Position numbers and translations under genes: made by a program. Shown here piece after piece: positions 12,201 to 16,264 of a stretch of DNA of 16,264 nucleotides (position 1 is its first letter; the number at the start of each line of letters is the position of its first letter). The notes beneath the pieces were generated by a model. It was given only the letters and a program-made list of their open reading frames with translations, was not told where the DNA came from and made no database searches. This DNA comes from Phoronis ovalis (lineage: Eukaryota; Phoronida; Phoronidae): the NCBI GenBank assembly GCA_028565635.1, contig JAOXYB010024257.1:1-16264 (forward strand), read 5' to 3'.

Positions 12201-12753
12201 TGAACTCCTCCCAGTACAAGTGTAGCGCAACTGTGAAAACAATTATTTTTGTCTAGAAGTTGCGTCATTTTAAAAAAGTATAGTTATGACACGTGTATAG
12301 AATCAAATTTTTGTTTTAGAACGTCTATTTATAGCTGTCACGGCGCCTTGAGACTTCCACAAAGGATGGCATATGATAGAAATATAACAGAGAAAGTAGC
12401 GATTTTCGTTGGAATATCTTTTTATAAATGTTTGCCCCTTGGGTTTTTGACAGTTACATAGCGCCTATTTATTAGTTTTTACTCGTTCTCAAGGGCAGGT
12501 GAAGTGCGTCCATAAGTGTCATTTTTGTTTTCAAGGGTAATAGTATATCTTGAGATTTTACCATGACATGTCATTATGAAAAATTGTTATGTTTTTCACA
12601 ACCATGTTTTGACCCGTGAAAACAAATTGCACGCAATCGCTATGGTAATATTTTTTTTTTTCAAAAACTCACCCCAATTAGCTTGAAGGCGCTTGACGAG
12701 ATAATCACTGCGGCAAGGACTAAAATAACCAATTCATTCATATGCTTATTCAT
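3221..12753 (-). CDS. ImpL2/zig-4-like secreted two-Ig-domain protein, complete CDS in 7 coding exons
   Basis: The joined exons 12753-12673, 7068-6868, 5717-5519, 4934-4872, 4708-4545, 3926-3807 and 3235-3221 encode about 280 residues; Drosophila ImpL2 is of similar length. Seen: a signal peptide (1-22), a K/S/H-rich spacer (28-47), Ig1 (about 49-161; C73, W85, C143 in a GLYTCVA motif), a linker (161-182) with C173, and Ig2 (about 183-276; C206, W218, C259). There is one N-glycosylation sequon (N88-G-S) and no membrane segment or GPI signal. Motifs GDLLI, W-x(4)-GTFNCLARN and a C-terminal FYPV match what I recall of Drosophila ImpL2 (GDLLI, YKCIARN, FVYPV, and PGA in the linker). Known for the family: ImpL2 binds insulin-like peptides extracellularly and dampens insulin signalling. 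Binding by this protein is inferred. Introns at domain borders are phase 1, as is usual for Ig proteins. Confidence in the family is high; ligand and taxon are unknown. Confidence 0.9.
3236..3806 (-). other. Intron 7 of the ImpL2-like gene
   Basis: A 571-bp intron, donor gtatgt and acceptor tttttcag. Nearly half of it is the foldback element at 3535-3780. The remainder is unremarkable A+T-rich sequence. Confidence 0.7.
3535..3780. mobile_element. Non-autonomous foldback DNA element with 13-bp terminal inverted repeats
   Basis: The left end CATGGCCGTCAGA (3535-3547) matches the reverse complement of the right end, CAGGCCCGTCAGA (3768-3780), at 11 of 13 positions. Subterminal GGGGGTGCGT (3551-3560) and ACGCACCCCC (3741-3750) are perfect inverted repeats. 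GCTTA lies directly outside both ends (3530-3534, 3781-3785), as a 5-bp target duplication would. The interior has no transposase: it contains repeats of GCACCCCCTTTTGAAA and T-runs with ttttgcttgt. The CAGG-type termini recall hAT-like elements, but the 5-bp duplication is not the usual 8 bp, so the superfamily is open. The 67-codon minus-strand ORF inside it is low-complexity and not a gene. Confidence 0.65.
3807..3926 (-). CDS. Exon 7: second half of Ig domain 2 (residues 237-276)
   Basis: The acceptor is gtgttgcag and the donor CCG|gtatgt; it is 120 nt, exactly 40 codons, phase 0 at both ends. It encodes VLPSGDLLIKEVSWPEHFGT, then FNCLARNDYGEDEVGAFFYP. C259 pairs with C206. GDLLI, the tryptophan before the glycine turn, C-x-ARN and the final F-x-YP match ImpL2 as I recall it. 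If the donor were not used, the frame would read only seven more residues before TAA at 3785-3783, giving an alternative C-terminus. Confidence 0.94.
4201..4463. mobile_element. Tc1/mariner-like MITE with TA target duplication
   Basis: Ends read CAGT...ACTG and are flanked on both sides by TA (4199-4200, 4464-4465), the signature of Tc1/mariner insertion. The inverted repeats extend inward about 18 bases (CAGTAGGTTTTCGAGTT at left, AACTCGGAAACCAACTG at right, two mismatches). It has no coding capacity. The body is two 119-bp tandem copies (4202-4320, 4321-4440), each itself a hairpin: tactggtttgtga pairs with tcacgaaccagta in the second copy. Each copy carries a TGACGTCA palindrome (4263-4270, 4382-4389). 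Confidence 0.8.
4202..4440. repeat. 119-bp tandem duplication inside the MITE
   Basis: Copy 1 (4202-4320) and copy 2 (4321-4440) share almost the whole unit, from agtaggttt through tcttccgtatat, gatgcggtaaaatgacgtca and tttagtact to cggga, with scattered substitutions. Each contains an inverted repeat, so the region can fold as two successive hairpins or one long one. Confidence 0.88.
4545..4708 (-). CDS. Exon 6: first half of Ig domain 2 (residues 182-236)
   Basis: The acceptor is tttcaacttatag and the donor CTG|gtaagg; the length is 164 nt, entering in phase 1 and leaving in phase 0. It encodes VAPVIYMWTNNRVETSGADV, then QLFCRATGNPRPHIVWTNSN, with C206 and the core W218, and ends KGYL. The spacing Cys-x(11)-Trp and the phrase GNPRP before the tryptophan are typical of I-set Ig domains. 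With the next exon it reads KGYL|VLPSGDLLI, the most family-specific part of the protein. The real exon extends upstream of the internal ATG at 4688, which is not a start. Confidence 0.94.
4709..4871 (-). other. Intron 5 of the ImpL2-like gene
   Basis: A compact 163-bp phase-1 intron, the shortest in the gene, separating the linker exon from Ig domain 2. No embedded feature was seen. Confidence 0.9.
4872..4934 (-). CDS. Exon 5: 63-nt inter-domain linker exon (residues 161-182)
   Basis: The acceptor is ttttttattttgcag and the donor GAAG|gtaagt. The exon is in phase 1 at both ends, so it is symmetric and could be skipped without shifting the frame. It encodes the linker NQISETSVDKQCQPGAVQNE with one cysteine, C173. 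The PGA near its end resembles the linker I recall from Drosophila ImpL2 before its second Ig domain. Although short, it is well supported, because both splice sites are strong and both split codons resolve cleanly (Thr161, Gly182). Confidence 0.88.
4935..5518 (-). other. Intron 4 of the ImpL2-like gene
   Basis: A 584-bp phase-1 intron at the border between Ig1 and the linker. I see no repeat, RNA gene or coding island in it. Confidence 0.88.
5519..5717 (-). CDS. Exon 4: second half of Ig domain 1 (residues 95-161)
   Basis: The acceptor is ttttatgtttccag and the donor ATCA|gtaagt; the length is 199 nt, entering in phase 0 and leaving in phase 1. It begins GDKERLIDEE and has a K/S/T-rich stretch before KLVLKCVTPEIMGLYTCVAE. 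C143, in GLYTCVA, is the second conserved Ig cysteine, paired with C73 of the previous exon. C132 is an additional cysteine 11 residues earlier, outside the usual Ig pair. The domain ends TSTQLVI, and the last base starts a Thr codon completed by the linker exon. Confidence 0.93.
5718..6867 (-). other. Intron 3 of the ImpL2-like gene
   Basis: A 1150-bp phase-0 intron inside Ig1. It is A+T-rich with stops in all frames, and I see nothing coding or repetitive that I can support. Confidence 0.88.
6868..7068 (-). CDS. Exon 3: spacer and first half of Ig domain 1 (residues 28-94)
   Basis: The acceptor (tttcttatcttcag) and donor (CAG|gtgagt) are both strong; the length is 201 nt, phase 0 at both ends. 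It encodes a basic/polar spacer (NKHHHAEKKSKS), then the A to C strands of an Ig fold. C73 lies in ELHCKAGG, followed by SPNPTIHW, in which W85 is the core tryptophan. The sequence then reaches N88-G-S, the only N-glycosylation sequon of the protein. The exon stops in the middle of the domain at Q94, so Ig1 is split by a phase-0 intron. A 74-codon plus-strand ORF (6647-6871) only grazes its end and is not real. Confidence 0.93.
7069..12672 (-). other. Intron 2 of the ImpL2-like gene (5.6 kb)
   Basis: A long phase-0 intron between the signal-peptide exon and the first Ig exon. It is A+T-rich and lacks convincing exons. I noticed a small G+C-richer patch at 8290-8350 with a 34-codon plus-strand ORF (8263-8367), and a short hairpin (GGGTAAA 10668-10674 / TTTACCC 10684-10690). 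No tRNA, SINE or transposase-like ORF was found. A long intron after the signal-peptide exon is a common place for enhancers, but I cannot show one here. Confidence 0.75.
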
Positions 12754-12796
12754 GTTTGTAATTTCTTCCTGGTCTGTACTTTTTATCAAAATATTC
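12673..12796 (-). CDS. Exon 2: start codon and signal peptide (residues 1-27)
   Basis: The acceptor is a long T-run ending in cag at 12797-12799, and the donor is GGG|gtgagt. The ATG at 12753-12751 has A at -3 and is the first ATG in the predicted mRNA, preceded by 43 nt of leader in this exon. The 27 residues begin MNKHMNE, followed by a hydrophobic core (LVILVLAAVIIS) and a small-residue SSSA stretch, a typical signal peptide cleaved near residue 22. A second in-frame ATG at M5 would still give a functional signal. The donor is phase 0 and joins the next exon in frame. Intron 2 downstream is 5.6 kb. Confidence 0.82.
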
Positions 12797-15788
12797 CTGA
12801 AAAAAAAATAAAAAATAAGTATCATTGAAACGAAGCGTTTGTGTAGTACATATAAACCTAGCATTTTTTTTCTACTAAATAGTCGCATTTCCTTTTTCAA
12901 TAAAAGACCGTTAATTAATGTATGTTACGTTAGCAATTATCTGCGATACATTTTTGCTTTTTTTAGCCCATTTATGTCAGCAGTGAAATTTATTTAATAC
13001 AGTTTAACTCATTTATTGTTCATTTAATAGCTTTCTTTCAGACAAATAGTTAGAAAACGTGTAAATTATAAAATAACGTGTAAATTTATATGAAAAATCC
13101 AAATTATTCTGTTTCATGTATCACTTTTTATGAGCTATAAAACAAACTGGGTGTCGTTAAAAGTAGATTACTAGATAGAACCAGTTAGTATTGGTTTTAA
13201 GCACTGGAAAGCGGTACCCTGGATAGATATTCGCGCCAGTTGCTAATCAATTTTCATTGAGTCAAAATTTGATATTTTTATTGTATTAAGCGGCTCTACT
13301 TAAATATTTTTTCACTGTATTTCAACACAGTTTTCGCTTCTTTTTACTACGGTAAAACAGTTGCTTATTGCTTTGGGTAGCTTGCCAAAAATGCCCCAGA
13401 AACTTTACCTAATTATATTTAAATCCTGGAAAATTTAAATAGAAAAATTTAGCCTGATTTTTAGACAAGTATGCCGTTAAATTGTTTCTTAAAAACCATT
13501 ATGAGGAGTAAAACGAAAAACCGTACCTTAACGTAACGTTACATAAACAATTATAAACACACACCACACCGACTGCAGACTCACGCAATATCTAGGAATC
13601 CGCGGAATTTATTATTTTTATTAACGGGACAGAAATGTCGCTAGATTCTTTCCTATATTCAGTAAAAAGGAAATGGCTAACCATAAGCAAATATTTGTAG
13701 TAGACTAAATTCTGATTTCATCATTCCTTTTCAAAAAAAGCTTACTCTGTCCACTTCAAAATGGTCACTTTGGGGTTAATCAGTACGTTAGAGCATTCAA
13801 GGCTGACCACTCCTTCATTGAACTACTTTATGAATTAAGATAATATAGATAGCATTTATCGCAATTACAAATATATGCATAGATTACAATTGATATAATA
13901 ATTGTCTATCATGTCAATGAGAATTACCAATCAATAGACTGAATATTGCACCCAACTTAACATCTTATGCACATAAATTAAAATTCTATTATCTCATGTC
14001 TGTATTTCAGTGCGACAGTGTTCCTCACGAAATAGTTTATACATGTTCCAGAACACGATCATTTTATATAAATCTCAGACATGTAAACCCGCAATGGGAA
14101 AATTTAGATTTGTGCACTTATGTTGTTGCCACAGATACACTGAAGAAGGATAACATTTATGCACACTTCTGTTGTGAAACCAATTTTATATTTGCGGCAC
14201 GTTTCGTACGAAAAATACATTTTATCACGTTTCCAACGGTAATACATACTTCCTTGGGGATTTTCCCTAGGAACTTTTTTAACTCAACAACCCAATTAAC
14301 TGTCATAAAACTAAAGGATTAAAGTTGACTAAGACGAATAAATTTCCCCGTCTTTTGTTTTAAACGAATCCGAAAATGCATAAAATAAATAATCAACTTT
14401 TATGCTTCCCTGTTTTGCTACCAGGATATATATTTAACACAAAACAAACCACATTTGCGTGATTTTGACAGGAGGGAAAAACATTTACCAAGTATAACTG
14501 TTGTTTTCGAAAACATTCTAAAATAAACTTTCGTTTTTCGAGCACTTGTTAAAAATAACACATTTTAGTAATTTATTAAGGGGTATTATCATATTTTTTT
14601 GTCATTACAACTCCACCTCCAGTGTTAAACTGAGGCTTTATTTACTCCTTAGCCTAAAAATGTCACGTTTATCAATGCTTTGTTTTCTATTCTTACATGC
14701 ATACAGAACGTAGACGTCCAATAATTACAAACTCCGTCCCGGCTCTTTTTCCGCAGATACAAGCCGATAGCAGTATGACCGTTAACACTCCACGCGAATA
14801 CACAAATATAGTGTAATGAACAATTATACAAATAAGATTTAATGATATTAATAGTATAATAGGTTTATTAACGATTTTTATATACTTTCTAGATTTCCGA
14901 TCCTCGCCGTTACTTAAACTTAATATTCCGCCACTGCACATTTCGAGTTTGCTTGTCTAGGTTATCTACATACAGCTTTCCTACAACTTATTTTAACTTT
15001 TTAACATTTTCACCACAGCTATCATAAGGAATTTGCAATACCGTCACGTGGCTTATCGTCACAGAACTCTCTAGAAATGGTGTAACAATTGGCATTCCCT
15101 ATAGCATTTCTAATATTAATAAATATTACAATTTTTTGCTCAATTGAACGTTCACTTAACGAATACCGAACATCACACACTCTGGTTAACACAGCCCATA
15201 ATTCGACTAGATCGGCGTTCATGCATATATACACCTGCGATACACGCTTTCTGTCATGTTACATCTAAATTATGAATAAATCAAACGCCCTGACAAAATT
15301 ATTTAACATTTCAAGATTTAATACAATGAGTTGTTCGTCATCAAATATAAATTACAATACATTGTTAATAATTACAAAATTACTGTTGAATGCTTTATAA
15401 ATATGTAAATGAAAAGATAAGTAGATCACACATTAGTACATCAGAGCACATGCTAGGACTTGAAATGCAATGACCTATTACACATTTTTTAATATTTCAT
15501 CATTTGTTTTTATTCAGATGCATTTCTGATGAAATGTCAATCTAATGTTTTTTCTATCATAAAGAACATATTTTTTAGGCATTTTAACTATGCAAAATCA
15601 TAAATTTAATTATGTGACTTAATCAACCGCATTTTCACCGCGTCATGGTTAGATAAGAAACCAACACTTCACTTTTCACCACCTTTTGCCCACAAAGCGG
15701 CACTTATTTATGCATCGATAATTGATACTAAATAAACCTCAAAATAATATGGCTTAACATAAACCTATCACCTACAAAATAAACTTAC
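12797..15788 (-). other. Intron 1 of the ImpL2-like gene (3.0 kb, in the 5' UTR)
   Basis: This is the intron between the predicted leader exon and the signal-peptide exon. Apart from the plus-strand exon-like segment at 14011-14322 it contains only short features: a 10-bp palindrome GTAACGTTAC (13533-13542) and a repeated aacgtgtaaatt at 13056 and 13075. Minus-strand ORFs at 14649-14941 and 15022-15234 look random. Confidence 0.5.
14011..14322 (+). CDS. Possible terminal exon of an unrecognised plus-strand gene
   Basis: A good acceptor (tctcatgtctgtatttcag, ending 14010) is followed by 103 open codons ending in TAA at 14320-14322, and then by AATAAA at 14337-14342, the layout of a last exon. 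The encoded segment begins CDSVPHEIVYTCSRTR and contains DLCTYVV and HFCCETN, five cysteines in all, suggesting an extracellular protein if it is real. Its first 180 bases are visibly richer in G+C than the surrounding intron. I recognise no domain, and no partner exon upstream is evident. An ORF of this length can arise by chance in 16 kb, so this stays a candidate. Confidence 0.25.
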   Translation, partial: CDSVPHEIVYTCSRTRSFYINLRHVNPQWENLDLCTYVVATDTLKKDNIYAHFCCETNFIFAARFVRKIHFITFPTVIHTSLGIFPRNFFNSTTQLTVIKLKD

Positions 15789-15896
15789 TTCTTGTTAAAT
15801 TGTCTTTAACTTTATCCTATGTCCACGTGCTTAGTGTGCGTGAAGTCTGATTCAGATCTTAACAATTCCTTCTCTTAAGTCCTCTTATTCAACACT
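15789..15896 (-). other. 5' UTR exon 1 of the ImpL2-like gene (predicted)
   Basis: A strong minus-strand donor (GAA|gtaagt, intron starting at 15788) lies about 110 nt downstream of a TATA box. A start near 15896 sits about 30 nt from that TATA box in a CCAGTG initiator-like context. The exon has no ATG. When it is spliced to exon 2, the coding frame meets an in-frame TAA near the end of this exon and then stays open into the signal-peptide ATG, as expected of a leader exon. A CACGTG E-box lies inside it near 15823. The link to exon 2 is inferred from position and splice quality; another leader exon is possible. Confidence 0.55.
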
Positions 15897-15956
15897 GGTA
15901 GCAAGACTGGAAAACCCAGGCTTTATATCGGTTGCTATTAAAATAATACTACGTCA
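15897..15956 (-). promoter_or_regulatory. Candidate TATA promoter with CRE-like half site
   Basis: On the minus strand, GATATAAAG gives a TATA box at 15921-15927, and a TGACGTA motif (half of a cAMP-response element) lies 22 bp upstream of it at 15950-15956. The initiator-like CCAGTG is about 30 nt downstream of the TATA box. TATA spacing, start context and the downstream donor agree with one another. Control by CREB/ATF-type factors is inference. Confidence 0.45.
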
Positions 15957-16264
15957 CATCCGATTAGATCCGCCTACCGTGGGCTTGGATGAGTATATTT
16001 CGATTGTTAACACGCGTGTGTGGATACTGCATACAGAGCCTGTAATTGCTTACTGCTTAGCATGCGGTATATACATCAATGTGAAACTCTTTCGTGTGAT
16101 ATTGAATATTAGTATATCAAATTGCTAAAATCAATAAAAACCCAAAATGAGAAACAAAGGATTTGTTAAAAGCAACTTCTGAATTTTTTTTTTAGCTATC
16201 CTCCTCACCTATAGATTTCCCATACTCCTATCTTCTTTCAGCCATCTTTATATAGTGAATGATG
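15957..16264. other. Upstream flank of the ImpL2-like gene
   Basis: A+T-rich sequence 5' of the promoter. I see no open reading frame, repeat or RNA gene. It may contain upstream regulatory DNA. Confidence 0.5.

Noticed and set aside
12249-12461. 70-codon plus-strand ORF in intron 2
   Set aside because: No splice context, no domain, and composition typical of the surrounding intron.
14649-15234. Three minus-strand ORFs of 60-82 codons in intron 1
   Set aside because: Two overlap each other in different frames, none has family features, and all are consistent with chance openness.

Overview
This is eukaryotic (animal) genomic DNA. It is A+T-rich by eye, mostly non-coding, and its coding sequence sits in short islands bounded by canonical GT/AG splice sites with long introns. 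I see no bacterial-style gene packing, rRNA, tRNA or CRISPR. The protein family, the intron sizes and the small non-autonomous DNA transposons suggest an invertebrate, possibly a spiralian such as a mollusc. The taxon is inference only.

The window holds one gene that I can reconstruct from promoter to stop codon. It lies on the minus strand and encodes a secreted protein of about 280 residues with two immunoglobulin domains, of the ImpL2 / zig-4 type (in insects, an insulin-like-peptide-binding protein). Reading right to left: TATA promoter (about 15921-15956); 5' UTR exon (15789-15896); signal-peptide exon (12673-12796); two exons making Ig domain 1 (6868-7068, 5519-5717); a 63-nt linker exon with a cysteine (4872-4934); two exons making Ig domain 2 (4545-4708, 3807-3926); and a terminal exon contributing four residues and TAA (3221-3235). 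All junction phases agree (0,0,1,1,0,0). The coding ATG is the first ATG in the predicted mRNA and has an in-frame stop upstream of it.

The introns carry the other recognisable structure. Intron 6 holds a Tc1/mariner-like MITE (4201-4463) with CAGT...ACTG ends, flanking TA dinucleotides and an internal 119-bp tandem duplication of a hairpin module. Intron 7 holds a second foldback element (3535-3780) that ends 26 bp from a splice donor. Intron 1 contains a plus-strand open exon-like segment (14011-14322) followed by a polyadenylation signal, which may be part of an unrecognised opposite-strand transcript.

The left 3.2 kb is the 3' UTR and 3' flank of the gene. It contains a 36-bp direct repeat, a 31-bp tandem duplication and two strong opposed splice-donor motifs, but no gene I can recognise. 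I found no clearly new biological system. The points most worth checking are the complete ImpL2-like gene model, its skippable linker exon and extra cysteines, and the two intronic elements.
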